Part shown: one piece after another, positions 25,573 through 34,267 of the stretch
Layout: every line of letters begins with the position of its first letter
How positions within the stretch are numbered: position 1 is the stretch's first letter
Origin: Demequina gelatinilytica
GTDB lineage: Bacteria > Actinomycetota > Actinomycetes > Actinomycetales > Demequinaceae
NCBI RefSeq assembly: GCF_000971115.1
Contig: NZ_BBLV01000012.1
Coordinates: forward strand, 1-64,000
DNA length: 64,000 bases
Reading direction: 5' to 3'
Translations under genes and position numbers: made by a program
The notes under the pieces: generated by a model
Told to the model about the DNA's origin: nothing
The model's database searches: none
The model's input: the letters and a program-made list of their open reading frames with translations, nothing else

Positions 25573-26603
25573 TGGCCGCGATGACGACGGCGCGGCCCAC
25601 GAGCCGCCCGAGCGAGGGGCGACCCTCGGTGGTGCAGACCTTCCTGAGCCGCCACGGCGGCATGATGCCGACCTTCGCGGCGGTGGCCATCCTTGTCCTC
25701 CTGTTCATCGGCGGCGAGATCTTCCTGCGTGGCGACTTCATCAAGCCGCTCACCATCTCGAACCTGCTGATCAACTACGCGTACCTGCTGGTGCTCGCGG
25801 TCGGGATGACGTTCGTGATCCTCACGGGCGGCATCGACCTCTCGGTCGGGTCGGTCATGGCCTTCACCGGGATGCTCGGGGCGAAGCTCCTCGCGGACGG
25901 ATCCCCCGTCTGGATCGCGGTGCCGGCCATGCTGCTCGGCGGGGCCGTGATCGGGCTCTTCATCGGGATCCTGGTGCAGTACTTCGGGGTCCAACCGTTC
26001 ATCGCCTCGCTCGCGGGCCTGTTCCTGGGACGCGGGCTAGCCTTCATCGTGAGCCTGAACTCCATCAAGGTCGAGGAGCCTGCCGTCGTGTGGCTCCAGT
26101 CGACCCGCATGAAGCTGGGCGACTGGGTCATCACCCCGACGGGCATCATCGCGCTCGTGACCGTCGCGATCGCGGCGTTCGTGCTCCACCTCACCCGGTT
26201 CGGGCGCACCATCTACGCGATCGGCGGGTCCGAGCAGTCCGCTCGGCTCATGGGTCTCAAGGTGGGGCGCACCAAGGTCGCGGCCTACGTGATCTCGGGC
26301 ACGTGCGCGGGCCTCGCCGGACTGCTGCTCACCGCCTACTCGAACGCGGGCTATCCGCGCAACGGCATCGGCACCGAGCTCGACGCGATCGCGGCGGTGG
26401 TCATCGGCGGCACGCTCCTGACAGGCGGCCGCGGCTACGTGCTCGGGTCGATGATCGGCGTGTTCGTGTACGGCACCATCAAGACGATCATCAACTTCAT
26501 GGGTGCCGAGCAGGCGTGGATGCAGATCATCGTGGGCTCGCTGCTGCTGCTGTTCATCGTGGTCCAGCGCGCGATCGTGGCACGTGCGGAGGGTCGACGT
26601 TAG
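25572..26603 (+). CDS. yjfF: Sugar ABC transporter permease (YjfF-like)
   Basis: A 343-aa membrane permease of the same family as the 24508 product. The N-terminus is Thr/Arg-rich and cytosolic. The core has NLLINYAYLLVLAVGMTFVILTGGIDLSVGS, and the C-terminal repeat has AAVVIGGTLLTGGRGYVLGSMIGV. IGGSEQSARLMGLKVGRTK is the loop expected to contact the ATPase. ATG 25572 overlaps the preceding stop. With ytfQ, ytfR and ytfT it completes the four-gene set known from E. coli. Confidence 0.9.
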   Translation: MAAMTTARPTSRPSEGRPSVVQTFLSRHGGMMPTFAAVAILVLLFIGGEIFLRGDFIKPLTISNLLINYAYLLVLAVGMTFVILTGGIDLSVGSVMAFTGMLGAKLLADGSPVWIAVPAMLLGGAVIGLFIGILVQYFGVQPFIASLAGLFLGRGLAFIVSLNSIKVEEPAVVWLQSTRMKLGDWVITPTGIIALVTVAIAAFVLHLTRFGRTIYAIGGSEQSARLMGLKVGRTKVAAYVISGTCAGLAGLLLTAYSNAGYPRNGIGTELDAIAAVVIGGTLLTGGRGYVLGSMIGVFVYGTIKTIINFMGAEQAWMQIIVGSLLLLFIVVQRAIVARAEGRR

Positions 26604-26625
26604 CCCTCTTCCAGCCACGTTGCAC

Positions 26626-26674
26626 GCCGCACCTCGTCCTCGCCCCGATAATGGGCGCGTGGACGAGGTGCGGC
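26626..26674 (+). promoter_or_regulatory. 14-bp inverted repeat enclosing -10 box and start codon of the second ATPase gene
   Basis: GCCGCACCTCGTCC (26626-26639) and its exact complement (26661-26674) flank 21 nt, with an inner CGCCC/GGGCG pairing. The enclosed DNA carries GATAAT (26647-26652), a near-consensus -10 box, exactly 6 nt before the GTG start (26659-26661). In read-through mRNA the start would be buried in a strong hairpin. In mRNA started at this internal promoter the left arm is missing, and a leaderless start would be free. A terminator function is also possible. Confidence 0.5.
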
Positions 26675-28182
26675 CTTTGCTCGAGCTCACCGGCGCGACG
26701 GTGCGCTTCGGTGCGGATGCTGCGCTGGATCACGTGGACTTCCGGCTGTACCCGGGCGAGGTGCACTCGCTCATGGGGGAGAACGGCGCGGGGAAGTCGA
26801 CGCTGATCAAGGCGATCACGGGCGCGCTCGCGATGGACGAGGGCGAGCTGCGCCTCGGCGGCGAGCCGGTCGCCTTCGCCACGCCGCACCAGGCCCAGGC
26901 TGCCGGCATCAGCACCGTCTACCAGGAGATCGAGCTCCTGCCGAACCTGTCCGTGGCGGAGAACGTCTTCCTGGGGCGCGAGCCGCGGCGCGGCGGCGTG
27001 GTCTCCCGGCGCCTCATGCGCGAGCACGCAGCGGCCGTGCTCGAGGATCTGGGTCTCGCTCTCGACCCCGCCTCGCTCCTGGGCACGCACTCGGTCGCGG
27101 TGCAGCAGCTCGTCGCGATCGCTCGCGCGATCTCGGCGGACGTGCGCGTGCTCGTGCTCGACGAGCCCACGTCGAGCCTCGACCTCGACGAGGTCGCCGA
27201 GCTCTTCCGCGTGATCCGCGAGCTCAAGGCGCGCGGCGTCGCCATCCTCTTCGTGTCGCACTTCCTGGATCAGGTCTACGAGCTCGCGGACCGCATCACC
27301 GTGCTGCGCGACGGCGAGCTCGTGGGGGAGTACCTCACGGGCGAGCTGCTGCGCATCGACCTGGTCCAGAAGATGCTCGGGCGTGAGATCGGCGAGGTGC
27401 GCGCGCGTGGCCGTGTGCACGAGGACGATGCGGTCGACGGGGCGGCTGCCGTCCTGCGGGCGCGGGGGGTGTCGGTGGCGCACGGGGTCGCCGATGCGGA
27501 CGTCGACCTCGCCGAGGGCGAGGTGCTGGGCATCGCTGGCCTGCTCGGCTCGGGCAGGACGTCGCTCGCGCACGCGCTCACCGGTGTCGCCCATCTCGAG
27601 GCAGGGGTGATCCGCATCGAGAGCGCCGACGCCCGGCTCGACTCGCCACGCCATGCGATCTCGCTCGGCGTCGTGTACTCGTCGGAGAACCGCAGGCGCG
27701 ACGGCATCGTGGCCGAGCTCAGCGTCGTGGACAACATCACGCTCGCGCTCCAGTCCGAGCGCGGCGTGTTCCGCCGCATCCCGCCCGCGCGGCGCCGCGA
27801 GCTCGCGGCGAGCTGGGTCGATGCGCTCGACATCAGGCCACCCGACCTCGACCGGCCGGTCGGGACCCTGTCCGGGGGCAATCAGCAGAAGGTCCTGCTC
27901 GCACGCCTGCTGGCGCTGTCGCCGCGTGTGCTGGTGCTCGACGAGCCGACGCGCGGCATCGACGTGGGCGCGAAGGTCGAGATCCAGAACCTGGTGAGCG
28001 AGCTCGCCGACAACGGGATGTCGGTGGTCTTCATCTCCGCGGAGCTCGAGGAGGTGCTGCGCGTCGGGGACCGGGTCGCCGTCATGCGCGACGGCCACAT
28101 CGTCGAGACGGTCGCGGCGGCGGACCTCACCACCGACTCGCTGCTCGCGCTCGTCGCGCAGCCGACCGAGGGCGAGGACTGA
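26659..28182 (+). CDS. Second sugar ABC ATPase (YtfR paralogue)
   Basis: A 507-aa double ABC ATPase closely similar to the 22976 product. It has GENGAGKST, VYQEIELLPNLSVAENVFLG, LVLDEPTSSLD, FVSHFLDQVYELADRI, then the degenerate second P-loop GLLGSGRTSL and LSGGNQQKVLLARLL. It appears to be a duplicate within the operon. The GTG start has no ribosome binding site but a -10 box 6 nt upstream, so it may be expressed separately as a leaderless mRNA. It could replace YtfR under other conditions or serve an unlinked permease. No matching binding protein or permease follows. Confidence 0.88.
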   Translation: MDEVRPLLELTGATVRFGADAALDHVDFRLYPGEVHSLMGENGAGKSTLIKAITGALAMDEGELRLGGEPVAFATPHQAQAAGISTVYQEIELLPNLSVAENVFLGREPRRGGVVSRRLMREHAAAVLEDLGLALDPASLLGTHSVAVQQLVAIARAISADVRVLVLDEPTSSLDLDEVAELFRVIRELKARGVAILFVSHFLDQVYELADRITVLRDGELVGEYLTGELLRIDLVQKMLGREIGEVRARGRVHEDDAVDGAAAVLRARGVSVAHGVADADVDLAEGEVLGIAGLLGSGRTSLAHALTGVAHLEAGVIRIESADARLDSPRHAISLGVVYSSENRRRDGIVAELSVVDNITLALQSERGVFRRIPPARRRELAASWVDALDIRPPDLDRPVGTLSGGNQQKVLLARLLALSPRVLVLDEPTRGIDVGAKVEIQNLVSELADNGMSVVFISAELEEVLRVGDRVAVMRDGHIVETVAAADLTTDSLLALVAQPTEGED

Positions 28183-28183
28183 C

Positions 28184-29203
28184 GTGGCGAAGCAGGGAAG
28201 CGCGAAGGCGGCGAACATCTTCGACGTCGCCCGCCTCGCAGGCGTCTCCCACCAGACCGTGTCGCGTGTCCTCAACGGGATGCCCAACGTCCGTCCCGCG
28301 ACCAAGGAGCGCGTCGAGAAGGCGATCGCGCAGCTCGACTACAGCCCTTCCCCCGCCGCCCGTGCGCTCGTGACCCGGAGGACCCGGACCATCGGGCTCA
28401 TCACCCCGAGCGCCGTGGACTTCGGGCCGTCGTCGATCGCGATGCACTTCAACCTGGCGGCGCGTGCGGCGCGCTACTCCGTCGACGCGGTGAGCACCGT
28501 CGACAGCGAGCCGGCGGCCGTACGGGCGGCGGTCGAGGGCCTCCTGCGGCAGCGCGTGGACGCGATCGTCGTGGTGGTGGCGTACTCCGGAGCGCTCGAG
28601 GTGGTGCGCGGGCTCGACCTCGCGATCCCCGTGGTCGCGGCGGCCTCGACCGCGCGCCGCGACCCGCGCATCGTCGCGATCGACCAGTACCGTGGCGCCC
28701 GCTCGGCCGTGCAGCACCTCGCGGACCTGGGGCATGAGCGGATCCTCCACCTCGCAGGTCCGGCGCAGGCGCCCGACGCGACGGAGCGCATGCGCGGCTG
28801 GCGCGACGAGCTCGCGGCGCACCGCTTCGAGGTGGTCGAGCCGGTCCATGGGGACTGGACCGCCGCGAGCGGGCACCGCCTGGGTCTCGAGCTCGACGTC
28901 GCTTCGGGCGACGCGGTGTTCGTGGGCAACGACCAGATGGCGATCGGGCTCCTGTCCGCGCTGCGCCAGCGGGGCCTGCGGGTCCCCGAGGACGTCGGCG
29001 TGGTGGGCTTCGACGACATCCCCGAGGCGGGCTACCTCTATCCGCCGCTCACCACCGTGCGCCAGGACTTCGAGGCGCTCGGTCGGCAGATCATGCAGAA
29101 GGTGCTGGTCGCGCTCGAGGAGCACGACGGCGAGACCTCCGACACGCCCCTGCCCACGCGGCTCGTGGTGCGCGGCTCGACGCGCGCCGTCGCTGCGCCG
29201 TAG
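28184..29203 (+). CDS. LacI family transcriptional repressor of the sugar operon
   Basis: A 339-aa LacI-type regulator. The N-terminal headpiece (NIFDVARLAGVSHQTVSRVLNG, hinge helix SPAARALVTRR) is followed by a periplasmic-binding-like sugar domain ending VGVVGFDDIPEAGYLYPPLTTVRQDF. GTG 28184 lies 1 nt after the ATPase stop. The operators at 21654-21782 match the consensus of this family, so it probably represses the transport operon until its sugar is present. The convergent flavin oxidoreductase gene ends 3 nt away with no terminator hairpin between them. Confidence 0.93.
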   Translation: MAKQGSAKAANIFDVARLAGVSHQTVSRVLNGMPNVRPATKERVEKAIAQLDYSPSPAARALVTRRTRTIGLITPSAVDFGPSSIAMHFNLAARAARYSVDAVSTVDSEPAAVRAAVEGLLRQRVDAIVVVVAYSGALEVVRGLDLAIPVVAAASTARRDPRIVAIDQYRGARSAVQHLADLGHERILHLAGPAQAPDATERMRGWRDELAAHRFEVVEPVHGDWTAASGHRLGLELDVASGDAVFVGNDQMAIGLLSALRQRGLRVPEDVGVVGFDDIPEAGYLYPPLTTVRQDFEALGRQIMQKVLVALEEHDGETSDTPLPTRLVVRGSTRAVAAP

Positions 29204-29206
29204 CGC

Positions 29207-30316
29207 TCAGTCCTCGTCGGCCGTGAGCGTGGGCCGCGAGGTCCACGAGGCGCGCGTGTACTGCGGCGGCCAGTAGCCGATCTCCACGCCCAGCTCATGC
29301 GCCGCACGCAGCGGGAAGTGGGGGTCGCGCATGAACTCGCGGCCCACGAACACCGCATCGGCCTGTCCCGAGGCGACGATCCGCTCGGCCTGGTGCGCGT
29401 CGACGATCTGCCCGACGGCCGTCGCTGCGATGCCGGAGCGCTCGCGGATCGCGGCCGCGTGGGGAACCTGGTAGCCCGGCGCGACGGGGATGACCGCGCC
29501 AGGGACGAGCCCGCCGGTCGAGGTGTCGACCAGGTCCGCCCCTGCCTCGCGCAGCCACTGCGCGATGGTCACCGTGTCGTCGAGCGTCCAGCCCTCGGGC
29601 TCGAGCCAGTCCGTCGCGGACACGCGGACCAGCACCGGCACGTCCTCGCCCGCGACGGCGCGGACGCGGCGCACCACGTGCAGCAGCAGCCGCGCGCGCC
29701 CGACGAGGCTTCCGCCCCAACGGTCGTCGCGCTGGTTCGACACAGGGGACAGGAACTGGTGGATCAGGTAGCCGTGCGCGGCATGGACCTCGAGCACGTC
29801 GAAGCCGGCATCGAGCGAGCGGCGCGCCGCCTCCGCGAACGCCTCGATCACGGCGTCGATGCCGTCCTCGTCGAGCGCGCTGGGCTCCGCGTAGCCGGGG
29901 AACGCCACCGCCGACGGCGCGACGGTGGGCCATCCGCCCTCCTCGGCCGGCACGGTGCCCGTGCCGCTCCACTCCCGGTGGGTCGAGGCCTTGCGGCCGG
30001 CATGCGCGAGCTGGATCGCGGCGAGCGCGCCCTGGCCGTGGATGAAGTCCACGATGCGCGCCCAGGCGTCACGCTGCGCGTCGTCCCAGATCCCCGTGTC
30101 CCACGGCGAGATCCGCCCCTCGGGCAGCACCGCGGTGGCCTCCGCCATCACGAGCCCCGCGCCGCCTCGGGCGAACGAGCCCAGGTGCACCAGGTGCCAG
30201 TCGTTCGGCACCCCGTCCTGGTCCTCGCACGAGTACTGGCACAGGGGGCTGACCCAGAGCCGGTTGCGCGCCTCGATCGCGCGCAGCGGCAGGGGCGAGA
30301 ACAGGGCGGACGTCAT
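29207..30316 (-). CDS. NADH:flavin oxidoreductase / old yellow enzyme (YqjM-like)
   Basis: A 369-aa TIM-barrel FMN enzyme. Cys26 in SPLCQYS is the redox-tuning cysteine of the YqjM subgroup. QLAHAGRKAS, EVHAAHGYLIHQFLSP (substrate-binding His pair) and SNQRDDRWGGS are family hallmarks. Such enzymes reduce activated C=C bonds or nitro compounds with NADPH, often in detoxification. ATG 30316 follows GAAGGAGCTCC. The TetR gene just upstream on the same strand may control it through the inverted repeat at 30339-30362. Confidence 0.93.
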   Translation of the reverse strand: MTSALFSPLPLRAIEARNRLWVSPLCQYSCEDQDGVPNDWHLVHLGSFARGGAGLVMAEATAVLPEGRISPWDTGIWDDAQRDAWARIVDFIHGQGALAAIQLAHAGRKASTHREWSGTGTVPAEEGGWPTVAPSAVAFPGYAEPSALDEDGIDAVIEAFAEAARRSLDAGFDVLEVHAAHGYLIHQFLSPVSNQRDDRWGGSLVGRARLLLHVVRRVRAVAGEDVPVLVRVSATDWLEPEGWTLDDTVTIAQWLREAGADLVDTSTGGLVPGAVIPVAPGYQVPHAAAIRERSGIAATAVGQIVDAHQAERIVASGQADAVFVGREFMRDPHFPLRAAHELGVEIGYWPPQYTRASWTSRPTLTADED

Positions 30317-30338
30317 GGAGCTCCTTCAGCGATGGGAT

Positions 30339-30362
30339 GGCGCTCCATGGTGGCGGAGCGCC
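30339..30362. promoter_or_regulatory. 8-bp inverted repeat upstream of the old yellow enzyme gene
   Basis: GGCGCTCC and GGAGCGCC around an 8-nt centre lie between the TetR gene end (30412) and the old yellow enzyme start (30316). It is either a TetR-type operator or an attenuating hairpin. Confidence 0.35.
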
Positions 30363-30411
30363 GTGGGGGCGAGAACATCCGAAGGTCCCGCCCGATTCCG
30401 CGCACCTTCCC

Positions 30412-31011
30412 TCAGGCGCGCGCGACCGCGAACCAGAGCGGCGGGATCAGCGACAGGATCGTGTCGACGGCGACCTGGGGATCGAGCGGTCCGGGGCTGT
30501 CGAGCCACACCCGCAGGGCCCCCGCGGTGCCTTGGCCCACGAAGGCCGCGGCCATCGCGAAGCGCGGTCCGTCGCCCAGGTCGACCGCGATGCCATGGTC
30601 CCGCGCGAACGTGAGGAGGCTCGCCTCGACGTGCCCCGCGAGAAGCTCGGTCAGGACCGAGCCGTGCTCGCCCGCGGCATGAGCGAGCCCGCGCCGATAG
30701 ACGTCGGCGTGCGACATCACGTGCTCGACCAGCACCATCTCGGACGCGCGCCAGATCCCCTCGATGTCCTGAGGATCGCGGTCCACACCAGCGAAGAACT
30801 CCTCGCGGATCTCGTCGAGGTCGCGCACCAGCACGGCGGTGAGGAGCGCGGCCGGCGACGTGGCGTGGTTGTAGAACGTCGCACGGGTGACACCGGCCAT
30901 GCGCGCGATCTCGGTGACAGCGACTCGCTCGATCGGGCGCTCGGCGGCGAGCGTGAGCACGGCGTCGGCCAGCGCCTCGGCGCTGCGCGCGAATCGCGGA
31001 TCGATGGTCAC
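30412..31011 (-). CDS. TetR family transcriptional regulator
   Basis: A 199-aa protein. Residues 10-60 form a TetR DNA-binding domain (LADAVLTLAAERPIERVAVTEIARMAGVTRATFYNHATSPAALL). The rest is a helical effector domain resembling TetR_C regulators with hydrophobic ligands. The start is a GTG at 31011; no ATG is better placed. It is followed on the same strand by the old yellow enzyme and is divergent from the unknown gene at 31292, with palindromes in the shared upstream DNA. Confidence 0.87.
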   Translation of the reverse strand: MTIDPRFARSAEALADAVLTLAAERPIERVAVTEIARMAGVTRATFYNHATSPAALLTAVLVRDLDEIREEFFAGVDRDPQDIEGIWRASEMVLVEHVMSHADVYRRGLAHAAGEHGSVLTELLAGHVEASLLTFARDHGIAVDLGDGPRFAMAAAFVGQGTAGALRVWLDSPGPLDPQVAVDTILSLIPPLWFAVARA

Positions 31012-31102
31012 GGGGACAGCCTAGCGAGGCCCTGTGCATCCGGCCCCGACGCGAGGTCGCGCTCGTCCGGGCACAGCGCGCACGATCACCGCCGTGGCGA
31101 CC

Positions 31103-31131
31103 CGGGATATGCGCATGAGGCGCATTTCCCG
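31103..31131. promoter_or_regulatory. 12-bp near-perfect inverted repeat between divergent genes
   Basis: CGGGATATGCGC and GCGCATTTCCCG pair at 11 of 12 positions around a 5-nt centre, in the AT-richer DNA between the TetR gene and the gene at 31292. It is a good candidate operator. Confidence 0.5.
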
Positions 31132-31230
31132 AGGGTCGTGACAAAGGCTCCGATATCTGCCGTCGTAGATGCGCGAATTCACGAACGGCCATTCTCGAAA
31201 TATGCGTTCCGTGATGAAATCGGACATTGT

Positions 31231-31248
31231 GCCTGCATCGATGCAGGC
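31231..31248. promoter_or_regulatory. Perfect 18-bp palindrome upstream of the gene at 31292
   Basis: GCCTGCATCGATGCAGGC is fully self-complementary and lies 43 nt before the start codon. With no loop bases it fits a dimer-binding site better than a hairpin, but its function is unproven. Confidence 0.45.
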
Positions 31249-31291
31249 GCGACAGCGATTGCTGCCACATCCAAGGGGGGAGGGGCACGTC

Positions 31292-32356
31292 ATGCTGACC
31301 GTGACGGACAGCCTTTATACCGAGAAGTACCGCGCGAACTCGCGCGTGGTCGAGGTCGCGACCACATCCGATGAGGAGCTGGGGCCGTTCAAGCTCCTGC
31401 CGGGCACATGGAAGAACACGGACCGGCTCAGGGGCCGCGGCTGGAACATGATCGCGCTGCCGTTCGCGGCGGAGGGCGGCGCGCTCGACTACCGTCTGCT
31501 GGTGAACCAGTTCGACGAGGAGCTCAAGTTCTCGCTGGTGGACAAGCGGGTCCCCAACCGAGGCATCGACCTCGGCGAGCCTGGAGTCCGAGGCGACAGC
31601 TCGAACACCGATCAGCTGGTGGTGACGCTCGACTACGAGCAGATGATCGAGCAGATCGCGGCGGACGACTCCCCGGGGAGCGGGCTTGCGGGCGCGCCGG
31701 AGCTCGCCATCCATCACGAGCCCGGGCTCTTCCTGCACATGGGCGAGCCGCGCACCGACGGCATCTCCATCGCGCGCCTCGCGTCCATCCCGCATGGGAA
31801 CTCGGCGCTCGCGCTCGGGACATTCCTGGATACCGATCAGCCCGCCCGCATCGAGGACATCTCGGGGCTCCCGATCGGTGCGTTCCCGCCGCCGGCGGAC
31901 GGGGTGGAGATCTCGGAGGAGGAATTGCTGGAACGCGCTTATCTCGCGCCGTACAAGCATTTCCACGACAACAATTTCCAGGGTCTTTTCGACCCCGTCC
32001 ATCCGAATGCGCTCCTCAACGCGTTGCCGACCGATGTGGTGCGCAACACCGTGCTCTTCCTCGACACGACCCTCGACCGGGCAGGCGTCCACAACATCCC
32101 GTTCGTCGAGCGCCAGGCGGACGTCACCGACATGAAGGCGACCTTCTGGATCCTCGAGCTCGACGGCGACGGGGAGGACGCGCCCAACCTGCTGCTGGCC
32201 TACACGCAGACGGTGATGCTCGAGTTCTTCCCGCGGCGCGACGGCCAGCCGGGGCTCATCAGGTGGCCCCATGTCTCCATCAACGTCATGGAGAAGGTGG
32301 TCGAGGAGGCGACCCCGGAGAAGCCGAGCATGCCCTCGCAGTACTACGGGGCCTAG
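31292..32356 (+). CDS. Conserved protein of unknown function, possibly a ligand-binding beta barrel
   Basis: A 354-aa soluble protein I do not recognise with certainty. The first half has FKLLPGTWKNTDRLRGRGWNMIALPF and LDYRLLVNQFDEELKFSLVDKRVPNRGI, and later IHHEPGLFLHMG. This recalls lipocalin- or nitrobindin-like barrels (GTW near the start, alternating strands). The second half has HDNNFQGLFDPVHPNALL and a strand-rich end. There is no signal peptide. ATG 31292 follows GGGGGGAGGGG. The 5' half of the region and some codons are clearly less G+C-rich than neighbours, hinting at acquisition by transfer. Two palindromes upstream suggest tight regulation. Confidence 0.6.
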   Translation: MLTVTDSLYTEKYRANSRVVEVATTSDEELGPFKLLPGTWKNTDRLRGRGWNMIALPFAAEGGALDYRLLVNQFDEELKFSLVDKRVPNRGIDLGEPGVRGDSSNTDQLVVTLDYEQMIEQIAADDSPGSGLAGAPELAIHHEPGLFLHMGEPRTDGISIARLASIPHGNSALALGTFLDTDQPARIEDISGLPIGAFPPPADGVEISEEELLERAYLAPYKHFHDNNFQGLFDPVHPNALLNALPTDVVRNTVLFLDTTLDRAGVHNIPFVERQADVTDMKATFWILELDGDGEDAPNLLLAYTQTVMLEFFPRRDGQPGLIRWPHVSINVMEKVVEEATPEKPSMPSQYYGA

Positions 32357-32410
32357 GCGTCGGCGGCGCCCACGGCGCCGCGCGCCCGCGACCCGCTCGG
32401 GTCGCGACCC

Positions 32411-32445
32411 GGCGAGGGCCCCTCCGCTGGGGAGGGGCCCTCGCC
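32411..32445. terminator. Bidirectional hairpin terminator
   Basis: A 15-bp stem (GGCGAGGGCCCCTCC and complement) with a 5-nt loop between the gene at 31292 and the convergent tRNA-Arg. Confidence 0.85.
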
Positions 32446-32452
32446 GCCTGTG

Positions 32453-32525
<73 letters not shown>

Positions 32526-32677
32526 AGGCGGCCGATGCCGCGCTCACCAGGGTAGTGCCCGCGGCAGGTGGGCCCCGTGCGGGCGACGCGCCATGGCGCC
32601 TCCGCCGCGTCCGTGCCGCCTGGTACATGCCCCCGCGCTACCCTGGGTCGCATGGTTCGGAGAGGGTGCGACGTCGC

Positions 32678-34267
32678 ATGAGCATGCGACCCATCAAGAC
32701 GTGGTCGTACCCCGGCAACCTCCTGGATGCCCTGGTCGACACCCGCCGCGTGGTCGCGGGGGTGCAGCTGCCCCTGCCCACCGCCGGGGTGGAGGAGGCG
32801 CGCGAGACCATCCAGCGCATGCTCGACCAGCTCGACCACCACCTCATCCCGCGCGTGCGCGAGGAGGCGTCCCCCGCGATCGTGGTGGTCGCCGGCTCGA
32901 CGGGTGCGGGCAAGTCGACGGTGGTGAACGCCCTGGTAGGGGAGCAGCTCACTCCCTCCGGCGTGCTCCGGCCGACCACCCGCGTCCCGCACCTCTTCCA
33001 CCACCCGCTCGACACGCAGGTGCTGACCGACGTCGCCCAACGCTGCCGCGTGATCGCCACCGAGGCCATGCCGCGCGGGCTCGCCCTGGTCGACTCTCCC
33101 GACCTCGACTCGATCAGCGGGGAGAACCGCGAGATCGCCCATCTCATGATGGAGGCCGCCGACCTCTGGATCTTCGTCACCACGGCCGCGCGCTACGGCG
33201 ACGCGGTCCCGTGGGAGGCGCTGCGCGGAGGAGCGGACCGCGGCGCGTCGATCGCGATCGTGCTCAACCGCGTCACGGTCGACGTCGCGGCCCAGGTGCG
33301 ACGAGAGCTGGTCGACCGGCTCGCGACCGAGCACCTCGAGACCCTCCCGCTGTTCGTCATCCCCGAGGACCCCACCCGCCAGGCCACCGTGCCGCGCGAC
33401 GTGGTCGGCGGGCTCGGCCGCTGGCTCGACTCCGTCGCCGCGGCCTCCGCGACGACCATCGTGGAGCGCACGCTGCACGGGGCGGCGGAGTCGCTCAAGG
33501 AGTGGCTCGAGACGCTCGCCGAGGCGATGGACGATCAGTCCGCCGCCGCGAAGGACGTGCGCTCGGAGGTGCGCCGCGCCGCGGCCCAGGTCGCGCAGGA
33601 GGGCGGCGACCGTTGGTGGGAGACCATCCCCACCGGCGCGCTGACCGCCCGGTGGCAGCAGGCGACCGGCGACGGGGGTGCGCTGTTCAAGCTGCGCAAC
33701 ACGCGCTGGGTACGCCGCCGTCACGCCCGGGAGCAGCGCGACGAGGTGCTGCATGCGATCTACCGCGACATGCTCGAGGCGGTCGAGTCGCGCCTGGTCT
33801 TCGCCGCATCGTCCGTCGCTGACGCGATGGAGGAGGCGCTGCGGCGCGCGGAGACGGGTGTGGGGCCCTGGCTTGCGGAGCGCCGCGACCCGCGCGACGC
33901 GCGGCAGGCGCGCGAGCGCCAGGCCGCCGATGCGGCGCGCCGCTGGGCGCATCGTTGCCAGGAGATCGTGCTCCAGCTCCCGGGCGCCGAGCACGGCATC
34001 CAGGTGATCGGTGAGCCCGGGCTCACCACCACGCTGGCGTGCGCCGCGCTGGGCATCGAGCAGGCGCGGACGGCGCTCATGATCCTCACCTCGCAGGGCG
34101 TGGGCGACGCGGTCGAGGAGGCGCGCGCCGAGCTCGACGCCGCGCGACGCCATTGCGTCAACCGCGAGTCGCTCGACATGATGAAGCCCACCGACATCCC
34201 GTCGCTCATGCCGGACTCGTCCGCCAAGATCCGGCTGCGGCGCGCGGAGCTCAGGGGGCTGCTGTGA
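32678..34267 (+). CDS. Dynamin-like GTPase (first of a pair)
   Basis: A 529-aa GTPase. The G1 P-loop is AGSTGAGKST (near residue 80), switch II region VDSPDLDSI, and a G4-like VLNRVT. A long helical region with Arg/Glu-rich segments follows the G domain, and a hydrophobic stretch near the C-terminus (LTTTLACAALGIEQARTALMIL) could associate with membrane. Paired bacterial dynamin-like proteins (IniA/IniC, DynA/DynB) remodel or protect membranes. The ATG at 32678 is preceded by GGAGAGGG. Its stop overlaps the next GTPase gene (GTGA), so the pair is co-translated. Confidence 0.78.
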   Translation: MSMRPIKTWSYPGNLLDALVDTRRVVAGVQLPLPTAGVEEARETIQRMLDQLDHHLIPRVREEASPAIVVVAGSTGAGKSTVVNALVGEQLTPSGVLRPTTRVPHLFHHPLDTQVLTDVAQRCRVIATEAMPRGLALVDSPDLDSISGENREIAHLMMEAADLWIFVTTAARYGDAVPWEALRGGADRGASIAIVLNRVTVDVAAQVRRELVDRLATEHLETLPLFVIPEDPTRQATVPRDVVGGLGRWLDSVAAASATTIVERTLHGAAESLKEWLETLAEAMDDQSAAAKDVRSEVRRAAAQVAQEGGDRWWETIPTGALTARWQQATGDGGALFKLRNTRWVRRRHAREQRDEVLHAIYRDMLEAVESRLVFAASSVADAMEEALRRAETGVGPWLAERRDPRDARQARERQAADAARRWAHRCQEIVLQLPGAEHGIQVIGEPGLTTTLACAALGIEQARTALMILTSQGVGDAVEEARAELDAARRHCVNRESLDMMKPTDIPSLMPDSSAKIRLRRAELRGLL

